Positions 23,368-34,374 of a stretch of DNA of 64,000 nt are shown here, in pieces. Both the position numbers and the translations under genes were made by a program. The DNA is from Isoetes taiwanensis (lineage: Eukaryota; Streptophyta; Lycopodiopsida; Isoetales; Isoetaceae), in NCBI GenBank assembly GCA_021234155.1, contig JAJEKV010000143.1:1135358-1199357 (forward strand), read 5' to 3'. Each line of letters begins with the position of its first letter. The first letter of the stretch is position 1. Below the pieces are notes generated by a model, which ran no database searches, was not told the DNA's origin, and worked only from the letters and a program-made list of their open reading frames with translations.

Positions 23368-24886
23368 TCAACGATGCCCCCTCATAGACTTGAAAAAGTT
23401 CTTAACGTTCTTGAGTCGTAGGCCTTTGCCGACGTTCTGCAAGATCCTTGCTGTCGATCCTCCTTCAAGTGCTCTTGCCATCAGAGGTGGGGGAAGTTCT
23501 GGTGCAGTCGCCGCCACTACTGACAAGTGTGCGTCCCTAAGATGGCCCCTGGCGAAGTCGAGAGAATGGAGAACTACTGATCTCTTGAAGAGGATGACAT
23601 AATCTGCTTTGTAGTCTATTCTCGCGTGCTGCCCAAAGCCTGAAAGTGCTATAAGGAGCGCCACGGACTCTTCTCCTCTTGGGCTGAACTCCTTATGGAA
23701 AACTATCATCTGTCCTTGACTAAGGACCGGAAGATAGTACCTGAGTGACTTGCCCTTGACTGCGCCCTCGGTTCCCGTACCTTTCCTCTGAGCTGCTTCG
23801 CCGAAGACATCTAATGTGAAGAGATCTTCGTGGTCCCTCCACATTGTTGTTGCATTCTCCAAGTTGATGCTGCTAGATGCTTCGCGCATGCTCCTGGAGT
23901 GCACTGGTCGGCTGGAGCTTGGGCCTCTTTCCGGCTTGTATAACCTGCTTTGAATCTGCTGAAATTCTTCTTCTGGAATGATGGGTTCCTGATGCTGATA
24001 CATCTGCCTTATCTGCTGATAAGCTTGAATGTCCGACATTGTTTCCTCGGCGTAGGAGTGTCGCTCCGCTACTTCCCTTGGGATTTCCTGGTAGTAGTCG
24101 TCGATGAAGTCACTGCCCTGTTCCTGTGCAATTAGGCCTAGGAGCTCGTCGATCCTGAGACCTTCTTCTTGGCAATAGGGAAGGTTGAGGATGTCGTTGG
24201 CGAGTATTACTCCTCGCCGTCGATGATGACTGGAGTCAGGGCCATAATGCCAATTGGCGGTTCGAAATCTCGCCTTACTACCTCCTTTTGCCGGGCTATA
24301 CGCCTCTCCATTCTTCTTGCCTCCCTTATTTCCCAACTTGGGTCTTCCTCCCCTTGCTCTTCGTAATCTTGCTCAATCTGCAACATGGGTGTTCCCGATG
24401 TGGAGCCATAGAATTCGTACTCCGCAGACTCGATCTCGTGGATGTTTATCTCCCTCCGGGTGTCGAGAGGTGCCAAATCTAAGGGTTGAATTGACGGTTC
24501 CCCTGGTTGGTTGACTGCCTTATATTGCATGAACAAAGCTAGGGCTGCCTGGGCTGAAAGATATCTATGCCTATGATGCTTGCAGGTCATGTAATCTGGC
24601 ATATTTCTGGTCCTATCCCACAGCCTACTCTTGCCTCTGGATCCTCCCCCTACAGCTTGGGTAAGCGAATCTAGGGATACCCATTTCCCTCCCCTAGGTG
24701 GCAAGCTAACTTCCAGGGTAGGATCTGCTGGTCATACTGGCAAATGATATCAGTGTAATAGGGGGTTCTAGTCAATGTTGCATGCAGATCAAAGAGATGA
24801 TCGAAGACATGAAAGGCTTGCTCAGCAGGAAAATCACGGATGTGATTGGCAGCATTGTACCATCTGACAAAGCTTGAGGGCGCCAT
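23368..24886 (-). pseudogene. Unrecognised ~500-aa ORF upstream of gag
   Basis: The ATG at 24886 starts MAPSSFVRWYNAANHIRDFP. Coding-like sequence continues through three frames (24886-24671, 24704-24207, 24336-23368) that overlap at two apparent frameshifts near 24.69 and 24.25 kb. The original product would be about 500 residues. Visible features are a CKHHRHRY segment, Glu-rich and Arg-rich helical stretches in the middle, Gln-rich YQQIRQMYQHQ, and a C-terminal half with RYYLPVLSQGQMIVFHKEF and a basic end. I recognise no family. It has its own TATA box 110 bp upstream. It is sense to the surrounding chromovirus and may be an extra ORF of that element or an earlier captured gene. Confidence 0.5.
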
Positions 24887-24992
24887 TGAGCAGAGATGAC
24901 TATGGAAAATGATTCGGAAAGATCAATAGGGAGCTAGAAAATCGCCTAAGATGCCGGGAGCAACTTTGATGGAGAGAAAATGAGAAATGGAG

Positions 24993-25003
24993 CCCCCTTT
25001 TAT
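24993..25003 (-). promoter_or_regulatory. TATA box of the ~500-aa ORF
   Basis: Minus strand CTATAAAAGGGG lies about 110 bp before the ATG at 24886, a normal distance for a plant TATA box plus leader. Confidence 0.55.
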
Positions 25004-25171
25004 AGACTAGGTTTGCCTCGGGTTCCGTGCACAAGGGTTCTTGATGGAAAAAACTTTTGTTCGAAGGCTATGGGTGTCCAAATGAGCTACCATGAAGTGC
25101 AAATCTAAGCAAAACAAAGCAAGAAACACTACATGGCAGTTTGTTGGGTCAAATTTGGTCAAAATTGGCGA

Positions 25172-25461
25172 AAATGGGCGAAACCGGGTTGGTGCGCGCC
25201 AAACGCGTCTGTGTCGTGGACGCAGGTGGCTCCGGCGCGGTCCGACCCGATTTCGGAGATTTTTGGCTCAGATGTGGATTTCTGCAAGTTTGGAGATGCT
25301 AAAATGACTAATTGGCATGATTCTAATCTAACTAGCAATTTTTCGCATGCAAAATGGACATCAAATAGGGTCAGATTGGCGAAATCGGGTTGGTGCGCGC
25401 CAAACGCGTCTGCGTCGCGGACGCAGGTGGCTCTGGCGCGGTCCGACCCGATTTCGGAGGT
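25172..25461. repeat. Duplicated GC-rich upstream motif
   Basis: A segment of about 88 bp (GGGTTGGTGCGCGCC ... GTCCGACCCGATTTCGGA) occurs at 25172-25260 and again at 25378-25460, with only a few differences. It is CpG-rich in an AT-rich setting and contains GGTGCGCGCC. It lies 170-460 bp upstream of the TATA box and looks like a duplicated promoter module. Confidence 0.65.
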
Positions 25462-28092
25462 TTGGGTCAGGGTTCGACAAATTTTTACTAGGGTGCTAAC
25501 TAATTAAATTTATTATGAACATTTTAATCATAATACACAAAACTAGGCTACAATTGGAGCTACTTAACCACATTTTCATGCAATTATCGAAATCAATTTA
25601 CAAACAAATTTTATATATTTACTAGAAAAAGTGCCCAGCGTTGCTGGGCCTTTTGTCAAGTGTAAGCTCCATCATTGATGGATTTAGGCATAAGCTCCAG
25701 TGTTGTTGGGCTTTTTGTCAGGCGTAAGCTGAAACACTAATAAAGGTAATGGTGGAGACAAAAATCTATATAAGTACAATGTTCAATGATTTCTTCAATG
25801 TTACGATGTACAATACGCTTCCAGATATGTTAGAGAATTGTAGTAATATAAGCTTGAGAGAATGCATCATTTATGGCATTCTATCAAGCTTTCATCATAG
25901 AACATAATAAATCTAGGAAATGTAAAGTTGAAATATTATTCTATCAAGACAGCTGCAAATGAAATTGAAGCAAAAGTAGATCTTTTTAATTTCAAGATTG
26001 TTGAGGATGTTGGCAAAATATCCACAAGGAATGTTTTGTTCTTTTTAGAATTCTAAAAATGTCGTCTCTTGATTTGCTTGCAAAGGTAGGCATCCACTAT
26101 TGTTCTACCATAGTCATTGACACTTTATCTCTAGAGTTTTGGCAGTGGAAATCAACATAGTCATTTACAACTTGTAAGACACTTTATCTCCAGAGTTTTA
26201 GCAGTCCATGATTTCCATGATGCAACTCTACAAATAGATGAATTAATTGCTGTTGTGCAATAATATATATCAGTCAAATTATTTTTGCCGATTTACACTG
26301 AAGGTAGGGTACGTGACGTAAGTGAGAACGCAAATTGAACATGTAATGCCTTTCAATATTTGACATGTTACAATATTATTTAAGAAGAAGGATAATTTCT
26401 GGTGCACTACAATCTCCATACCTAGATTGGGATCATGAACAACAGAGGTCTTCTACAGAAGCTTGCTTTTTGCGTTAAGTGAAACTCAAAACCATGGACT
26501 TGCTGTAAATCTCCCTACCACATGAACTTCTACAAAAGCCATCTACTTCTTCTAGGGACTCATTTTGACAATAGTTCGCCTTTGTTGTGCACATGGTAAC
26601 GCATGAAAAACACATGGTAAGAAATCAAGGATTTCTTGATCATAAACTCCAAGAATCTGTGTTAGGTTCAATTTAATAGTAGGAATGCCTATAAAAATGC
26701 ATGTAGAAAATAAAATCAGACATTGGCTAACACCTAGAGAAAATGAGGCTAAACATGGCTATAGAAGAAATGAAAAGGAAGAACACGGAGAAAAAGAACA
26801 TAATCCACCTCATACAATATACCTTATATATTTTCCTAAACCTAGATCATAACTTGCAGGAAAGGTTGTATCTTGTAAAGGACACGTTGTGCTTACTTGC
26901 ACATTAAACACTAAATGGTCCCTGAACAAACTGCTCTTGCTGCTTACAAAAGTTCGCTTCAAAGAGGCGCTCATACAACTTTCGCTTCTACCGTACAAAA
27001 AAAGGAGCGCCAAAAGCACCAAATAGAAAGGCCATTTACAAAATTAGAAAAAAGAGCAATTAATCTGATCTGATCCAGCACCAAGCAAACAACATTTCAG
27101 CCAGTTTTGAGATTTCAGCTCGTGCAACGTCAAAGCACGCATTGCAATGCTTCTGCTGTTAAGTTGCATTTTCAGCGTTGGGCAAACAGAACTCCATATA
27201 AATTCCCAATCGTAATATTAATGTTACATATGACATCCTTGGAAAAGCAATATTCAATACACAAGATGGGGTGAGGTAGGCATCCTTGTACAATAGGTTC
27301 GACATCCTTGCAAATTGGTCTGCCCCTGCTGAGGTTTCTACCTGCAGCTAATAGGTTTTTGTCGACCTTGTCGCCCCTACCAAGCTCCCTGCGTCCCAAA
27401 TTCAACTCCACAATATTCATCAACTAAGAAAAGAAAGCTTACACGATGATCACACAATGCTTGACAGACTCCACAGCATAATCATAGCATAGTATTATTA
27501 TGAGCTACTATCTTGACTCTTATTCTTATGTAAGTCAAACTTGACACCTAAGAACAAATCCAATATAGTATTATCATGAGCTTCTATCTTGACTCTTATT
27601 CTTATATACGTCAAACTTGACACCTAAGAACAAATCCGATATGGCTAGTAAATCTTTATTCTTCACATACTTTCGTCCACAATCCTTCTTTGGCATAATA
27701 TTGCTTCAAGCAACATCATTCAGAAGCTTTTTATTCTGATGGAGTAAATAAATAATGTGAATTGATCCCTGTAATATGGAAACGCCATGGAGACGCATTT
27801 ACAACATGTTGCATGGGTGTCAAAATGAAGTCCCATGCCTCTCTTTTGTGACCCCACTCTTTAGAGGTTTAGCAGCACTGCCTACAAATTAGACATTTGA
27901 CACGGGTTTTCCTGAGGCTGCCAGACACATGTCACCTTGTTTAATCTTCTCCAGAAGATTGGTTACATGACAATGCCTGGTTGGCCCATACTTTTAGGCA
28001 CGGGCAAGAATAAGAAACCTAACTCAGCTTCTTAAGGTAGGTTAATTGTTATTATCCTCAGCTATTCTCCACGTGGTTGGCAAAGACACACC

Positions 28093-29712
28093 TCATACAA
28101 AATGTTCTCAGGGATATTCTTTCTCCAAACCATTGTAATCATAGTACAACCTCTCACCCTTCGATATGTCCCTGATAGCAACAAGTAGTGCATGTGCTTC
28201 TCCATCAATGTTGAAGCGCACACACCTTAAATTCTGCTTCCTTTTCCCTTCCCTATAAGAATAGCATGTCATCAATGCAAAAGGGGAATCCCAAACAGCA
28301 ACTTAGACATAGAAAATCATAGCTACTATACCTAGTATGGTTATTGATGCCTGAGACAAAGCGTGCCACATTTCCTCGTTTATCCGGACAAATTACGAGC
28401 TCTTGACGAGGATCACCATGAATAACAAACCCATTATATTGTCGCCTTCATCATGCATCGGTTATGCATGAAATCGACATCCCCCGTATACTCCGCAATT
28501 AACGTCATATCCTTAATGTGGCTGCTGGCCTCAACAACAAACCTGCACAATAATCAACGCGTTCGAAGATACTTTGGGTTGCTTTTATAAAGCATAGAAC
28601 TCCCATATCTTTGTTGATCCAATATGTCAACAGGTCCCAAAGCACGAGTATAGTGAATTCATTTAACAAAATAAGAAACGCTTATACCAGTTAATTTTAT
28701 AATTTTCTCTTAATATACAGAAAAGATTTTGCCTCAATGGCATAATTATCAGCAATATCATCACTTTTATTTGCACAAAAAAATCACTTTAGGCTTAAGG
28801 TTGCATTCAGAAAGTTAAAATCCAACAAACACGAAAAACCAGCAAATGAGTAAAATGTAGTTATCATATCATTCTCTAGTTGAGATAGTTACCCCTGTCG
28901 AGAATCATGAGTCACCGTTAAAGGTGGCTAGCCTCTAAGGCAGATTGCGTTGCAAAGGTCATATGTTGCTTTGTCATCTTTGCTAATGGCCTACGAAAAG
29001 AAGAAATAGGTCTTATGCTAGTTTTTAGCAAAATATTGAGCATAAAACAATTTCCACAATACCTGCATGCCTCCCTTCTCTAATAAAGCAGAATTTGCAG
29101 ACCGTGGTGCAAATCCATCCATGTAGTGAGCTCGTCACTAAAATCAACCCCAGAATTTATTAAGGCAGTTGTAAGTGACGCCATCTGCCTCAACTTTTCA
29201 TCTGGATCTTTTGTAGGTGTGTAAGGAATTAGCTTACGATTTTTTTTGTACATACAAAGGCCACCACTATGACGTCTCCTCCTTTTGATTCCTACATGTT
29301 AGTTATTTAAACTATGAGAAAATGAGAATGGGACAGAAAACCCTAAATTGATGCATTACGAAAGATGTGAAATAACCTGGAGAAGATTCTATTGGCCGTT
29401 GTATCGTGAAGAAGTCAATAATCTTTTTCTGAACCAGGGGAAATGCTGGGGAAAACTCAATGCAGGGGGTATCAGTGCATAATCAACCACAATATCGTTG
29501 AACAGGATCTCTGAATGCACGAAGAACATTTTGAACAATATTCGAATGCATAAAGCAAGGTAAAGGCATTTACCGAGAACTGTGTCCTTCTTGGAACAAT
29601 TGCGACAATGCCACACCCCCTTCGGTACGCTAACCATAATGGGACACATGCAACACATGTGATAACCAAGGTTACAACCATCACAGATAAGCATAGATGC
29701 ATTCCCAATCAA
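28093..29712 (-). pseudogene. ATXR5/ATXR6-type H3K27 monomethyltransferase, captured
   Basis: Exon-like blocks with intact GT-AG borders run on the minus strand. 29712-29574 holds the PHD finger (LICDGCNLGYHMCC, VSVPKGVWHCRNCSKK). 29291-29063 has YTPTKDPDEKLRQMASL, then PRSAN and LEKGGMQ. 28990-28893 has ISKDDKATYDLC. 28542-28332 is the SET start (IKDMTLIAEYTGDVDF, LVICPDKRGN). 28252-28093 is the SET end (CVRFNIDGEAHALLVAIRDI, YYDYNG). Arabidopsis ATXR5/6 have the same PHD-SET order and deposit H3K27me1. Defects include a 1-base loss before the PRSAN block, a shift in the SET start and a TGA five codons before the natural end. The N terminus before the PHD is missing or unassigned. Confidence 0.85.
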
Positions 29713-30262
29713 GAATTAGAATCTATTTCTTGAGATAGCGCTAAAAACATAAGGACATTTTTGTGGGCTATACCTTGAGATTGCCAATCTTTTCCCATGG
29801 CCAAGAAGAAAGAGGAGCAGGCTCAATGCCCATTTGGATTTTTTTTTTCTGTTCTTTTACCCTCCCAAATAAACAAATACCGCACACTCTACAGGATCCC
29901 CTTAAATAGCCAAAGATCCGGCAGAACAGGCCCCAAATAATGAAACCAAAAGGAAAAATGCAGACCTAAATCCAAAAATGCGAACCCAAATGCAAATGAT
30001 CCTCCAAATCCACAAATTCTTAGCCCCGCCAAGAAAGAAAATCAAAAACTTAGGCCCAAATAAAGCTTCGTTGGATCGGAAATGTGAAACGAAAGGGATT
30101 CAGAAGCTAGAACTCCTGCGATCAAAGGGGGAAGAATGGGGCAGAAGAATTTGAAGGATTTGGGGTCAAATTTTAGGATTTGAAGGATAAATTCGAGTTC
30201 AGAATTGCATTGATGGCCCGGATCGGTTGGTAGGAGGTGGCAGAGAAGCAGCTTTGATACCT

Positions 30263-30400
30263 TTTCTTTGTAGGCTTGCATTGCTTTGTTGCGCTTGCCA
30301 TGCTCTTCTTCTAAATCTTCGTAGTAGGCCATAGCCAGGCCATAGCATAGGTCCCTAGCATGCAAAAATCCGTAATCGCAGCCAGAGCATCGTCCTCTTC
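30263..30400 (-). other. Possible first exon, unassigned
   Basis: The open minus frame HARDLCYGLAMAYYEDLEEEH...QAYKEK ends at AAG/GTATCA, a good donor. It lies upstream of the PHD block in the same Helitron. It could be the 5' exon of the captured gene or of a second capture. I do not recognise it. Confidence 0.3.
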
Positions 30401-30641
30401 CTCTTTCTAAAAACCTTTAGAAAGAAGTGCGCATGGGCTGGTGATTTTTCAATAAGACTCCGCACAGTGCGCGCGTAAAAAAAAACTGCCGAATCCAAGG
30501 ACAAAAATAAGTTAAAAAAATGAACGCGTGAGATTTTGGGCACAGATTATCCCAAAACTCCTTTATTACTATATATAGATATAGATGAGGAAAAACAGTT
30601 TACTTACATTAATTTTAAATACTATACAAAATTTGGGGGAT

Positions 30642-31790
30642 TTAAGGGTATTCCTTGCGGATCCTCCGCGCCAAGTGGAGATCCTTGGGCATCACCGTCA
30701 CCCTCTTTGCGTGGATCGCGCAGAGGTTTCCCTCCTCGAACAGCTGGGTCAGCTCGGCCTCAGCTGCCACCTGCAACACTCGAGTCGTCAGCGATGTCAC
30801 CCTATAGTCGGTGACGAACTCCTGCATCACCTCCCGCATCAGGCGCTCAAAAGGAGCCTTCCTGATCAGGAGATTAGTGCACTGCTAGAAGTGCCTAATC
30901 TCCCGAAAAACACGGGCGTGCCTGGAGTTTGGTCCGTGGTGGACCTTCTTGGGTTTCTCTGGGCGTGGAGGCGGCGGCTTGGGTTGATTCTTGATGGGTC
31001 GGCCGCCTTCAACATACCGCTCGACGTTCTGCTGGCAGTACCAGTCATACCTCGTCCAACGACGGAGGTATTCCTGGTATGCTTGGAGGCGGCGTCTGAA
31101 AAGGCGCTCCTCTCGCAACGCGAACGGTCGCTCGCCCACCTTCTGCTTTTTCACCACCTTTGGTGGCTTGGGCCACTTGGGGTAAGGTGGTCTTGCGTCG
31201 GGGTTTGAGGACTCCCCCACGACCTCGTTCTCTTCCTCCTCCGCTTCTTCTTCGTCATCTCCTCCTTCTTCCACCTCCTCTTGTTCGTCCCCCTCGCACT
31301 GGGGAGGTTCTTCTATTACGACGGTCTGGCGAGGCCCGTCGTTTCTTCTCTTGGTTCGCCTCTCCTTCTCCCTCAGCTCCCGCTCTCGCTCCCTCTTCTT
31401 CCGTGCTGCTATTTCTTCAGGCCACTCCTTGACCTTCTCCTTGCCCTTCTTCTTGATCGAAGAAGGGCCTACCTCCTGGGTCTGGTGGGGCTCTTGGTCC
31501 CCCTCCTGCTCCCCATCCTGCTGCTCCACCTCCGTGTCAGTCGAGGCTCCAAAATGGCGGGACTCGTCGGTTCGCTGGGTGCCCGCCGACGAAGAGTTGC
31601 TGCTGCTGCTAGGCGCCTCCTCCTCCTCGGAGACGTGGAAGGTGTCGTCGCTGGAGGAGAACACCTCTTCACCTGGCTTGGGTCGAAGGTGTGGCGGGAT
31701 CTGCTTCGTATGTCGACCCGCTGCTACGTGCGCCATCGAGACGGTGGGTCTCTCCCCAAACTTCCTCGCTGTCTGTTTGGTGCGTGCCAT
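30642..31790 (-). pseudogene. Long histone H3-like protein with exact H3 tail start
   Basis: The ATG at 31790 gives MARTKQTARKFGERP: H3 residues 1-9 are exact, with Phe replacing Ser10. A low-complexity insert of about 270 residues follows. It has Ser-rich acidic stretches, a KKKGKEK/RKKRERERE basic region, a second acidic block and a WPKPPK proline part. The H3 fold then resumes at KPKKVHHGPNSRHARVFREIR, matching the H3 K36/K37 to REIR region. One TAG (30887-30885) stands at the place of H3 Gln55. The frame continues with [35 protein letters not shown] and [10 protein letters not shown] to TAA at 30642. Total is 382 codons against 135 residues for H3. Loop 1 is H3-like in length, not CENH3-like. 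It lies between primer site and gag of the chromovirus, on its sense strand. Confidence 0.85.
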
Positions 31791-31981
31791 ACTTGACGGT
31801 CTAGAAAATGGGTGACGTAAGGCTGAGCAAGAGAGATATGGTGGAGGGAAGAGTTTGGGAGGGAAATGAGGTGGCAGATATTTAAGAAGGAGGGTCCCCT
31901 GGGAATATTCTCCTACCATTAATAGGCCTACTTATTAGTCCCCCTTATTAATTACACCAATGTACCCTAATTATTAGCTTC

Positions 31982-32066
31982 CAGAACTACTAGAAATGGG
32001 AAAACCACGGAAAAGAACCACCCTCATGGGCATCTCTTAAACAACTCAAAACAGAATACATGCTGA
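31982..32066 (-). repeat. B2 terminal repeat
   Basis: Starts CAGAACTACTAGAAATGGG and matches B1 at 32941-33025. Its inner half is duplicated once more in tandem (32067-32112). Confidence 0.8.
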
Positions 32067-32397
32067 ACCACCCTCATGGGCATCTCTTAAACAACTCAAA
32101 ACAGAATACATCATGCTGACTGAAATCAATGAAACCATTATAATCGGGATTAAAAAACCTCGCCCTTTCGGGTTTTCGAGGAAAAACCATGATCATAATA
32201 GGATCATTGACCAGACTAGATTTCTAACGATGTAACAAGTTACCCTCAGGCCTACTAGCCTTGTTGGGATGAGTGCATAGGTATAGAACATGCTAACTGA
32301 CATGAAGAATAGAACAAAGTTCGAGCATAAACCGTACAATCTTTAGACAGGAACTAGGATCCACTCTCAACTTGACAGATCATTTACCGCATCCTCC

Positions 32398-32639
32398 CAG
32401 CTTGGTATCTGCAGAAACAAAAGAAAAAATAAGCTAAAAAGGCCCCTCGGGCTCATCCAGGCTGTGGGGTCTCCCCATAGGCACAAGGGCCCACAAGACT
32501 CTAGGTTCTCCAACTAAGCAGCTTGGTATCTGCAAAACAAAAGAAAAAATAAGCTAAAAAAGGCCCCTCAGGCTCATCCAGGCTCTAGGGCCTCCCCATA
32601 GGCACAAAGGCCCACAAGACTCTAGGGTCTCCAACTAAG
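32398..32639. repeat. 121-bp tandem repeat in the A2-B2 spacer
   Basis: Two copies (32398-32518, 32519-32639) start CAGCTTGGTATCTGCA and differ at few positions. The related YR remnant at 55.83-56.39 kb holds a diverged copy of the unit. Confidence 0.8.
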
Positions 32640-32759
32640 CACAAGGGCTTCCATCCAGGCGCTAAGGCCAACAACTGGCATGAAAGCCTCCAACTGGCAC
32701 TAGGGCCAACAACCAAGGAAAATACCTTTATGACAAAAGAAAACAAGGGCAGGCGAGTG

Positions 32760-33025
32760 GGGCTTGAAACTCCAAGAAGAAGAGACGCACGTTGAGGAGC
32801 TGATGAAGGAAATAGACGAGAATAGGAACCTAAAATAGGGGAGATCTCGCAAAGGACAAAATAACTGTCAAGGAACTACCTAGTAGTTCAAGAAACTCAT
32901 TTACCTTGATTTCCCTGAAAATGAAGGTAAATGTCATTTCTAGAACTACTAGAAATGGGAAAACCACGGAAAAGAACCACCCTCATGGGCATCTCTTAAA
33001 CAACTCAAAACAGAATACATGCTGA
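32760..33025 (-). repeat. A2-B1 internal repeat junction
   Basis: A2 (32760-32937) repeats the element's other end (38537-38712). B1 (32941-33025) repeats 31982-32066. The junction corresponds to the joined ends of a circular intermediate. Confidence 0.8.
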
Positions 33026-33131
33026 AAAAAGAGGCAGGTAAAGTGAGTACCGCTAGAAGCACCGAACTCTAGTAGAGCTCTTGAGACTTCAGTGGAGGCA
33101 AGGCCCGTGAGAGGCGAAAACTAGAAGTCGT

Positions 33132-34165
33132 TCATGTAATGCTTGGAATCACATAGCCATCTTTAGCGGACTTCGAGGGACCAACGGCCATGGGCTTTAA
33201 ATAAACGATCCGGACGTTAAAAGTCTGCGGCAAGGTAGCTCCACCTCGCCTACCAGAATGTGTACCAAAAGCATCAGGGTCTTCTCCAATAGATTGTAAG
33301 CAATATCGAAACCATGAACGGAGGGTGGAATAAGAGATCACTTTCTTACGGAGTGAAGTGCCAGAAGAGGAGCAATGAATACCACGGAACAGAAAACCAC
33401 CTGATGGAGCATCCAAAGCTCTAAATTTTCCCATACGGATAAGGCGCTCAAGCAATTGAACTGGGCAGTATGGACCCCCCAAACGAGCAATAGAAACCCA
33501 AGAGCCAACAACACTTTGATCAGTTTTAGAGGATCGGATGTAAAGGCTAGCATGAGAGGGGAAGAAAATGATTTCATGCCAATGTAAAGAAAGCAACTCG
33601 AAGCTACGCCAAAGAATGCGAGAAAAGCTAGGACAAGAGCCGGTGCGGTATGACATCCAACAATGTAGCTAAAGGTCCCGCAAAGGTATCAATAATCTTC
33701 CTGACCATGTGGGGTAATAAAGGTTGCTTCTTGTTGATACTAGAGGAAGTGTTACGTTTGGCTAGATCACGGACTAGGGAAACAAGAGGGTGCTTTCGAT
33801 AGGTTTACTCCCGGACCAAACAACCGGTGATGGAAAGCAATGGATGCTAAGATGTTATTGACTCATGCAAGAGATGGAGAGGATGACAAAATCTTGGTGA
33901 TGTAAAGACAAATAGTCATAGCAGATGTGGGCAAAAAGGAGAGGCTCTTAGACAAGCACCAGGCCTTAAACTCGTACCACGGTTGTCGGTAAGCTTTTAA
34001 GATGTTTGGTGCCCTCGTACTTAGAGTATAAACCTTCAATAAGGACAATAAATGGCATATCTCCGTATCCGAATTATCCATTGACATCCAAAACTGAGAA
34101 TTGAAAACATCTGAAACAAAAAACACAAAACTCACCATGTCAGAAAGCATGAAGTCGAAGCGCAA
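33132..34165 (-). pseudogene. YR retrotransposon tyrosine recombinase
   Basis: The N-terminal core-binding block is STRAPNILKAYRQPWYEFKAWC (34165-33863). The catalytic part (33656-33132) has FELLSLHWHEI, a SKTDQ turn, the FGTHSGRRGGAT box with the His and second Arg of the family, and a Tyr in KDGYVI near the end, at the place of the nucleophile. The two parts are separated by a broken stretch (33.66-33.86 kb). The recombinase would integrate a circular DNA copy without an integrase. Confidence 0.75.
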
Positions 34166-34374
34166 TCATCGGACTAGTGGGTTTTCCACAAGGTAAAGAT
34201 GATCTAGAAGCACCAAGCAAACCATGTCCACCAGCTGGAAAATATAAATGATCCACAAAGCAAGCGAGCCAATTTCCAAATTCATCATGCAGGACTGGCC
34301 ACCAAGGGGCGGACTCCCAATGGAAAATGACTAAGGTGATATCACACTTACATGCAATAGCAAAGGCAACAGTC

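Larger units (their letters stand above)
25622..30585 (-). mobile_element. Helitron 2 (5.0 kb) carrying an ATXR5/6 gene
   Basis: On the minus strand it begins TCTATATCTATATATAG at 30585 after an A. It ends with hairpin GCCCAGCAACGCTGGGC, then ACTTTTT and CTAG at 25622, followed by a T. The end structure and the hairpin sequence match Helitron 1, so both belong to one family. There is no RepHel ORF. The interior carries the ATXR5/6 pseudogene. From 25.7 to 28.0 kb I recognise nothing. Confidence 0.75.

Noticed and set aside
30885-30887. Programmed readthrough or U-to-C RNA editing of the TAG in the H3-like ORF
   Set aside because: The context TAG-CAG-TGC lacks the known CARYYA readthrough signal, and stop-removing U-to-C editing is known from organelle, not nuclear, transcripts.
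30642-31790. Centromeric H3 (CENH3)
   Set aside because: Loop 1 has canonical H3 length, and the tail keeps TARK rather than a CENH3-type tail.
30585-31815. Long plus-strand frames opposite the H3-like ORF
   Set aside because: Leu/Pro/Ser-rich shadows of Glu/Lys/Arg-rich codons on the other strand. The minus strand carries recognisable H3 motifs.
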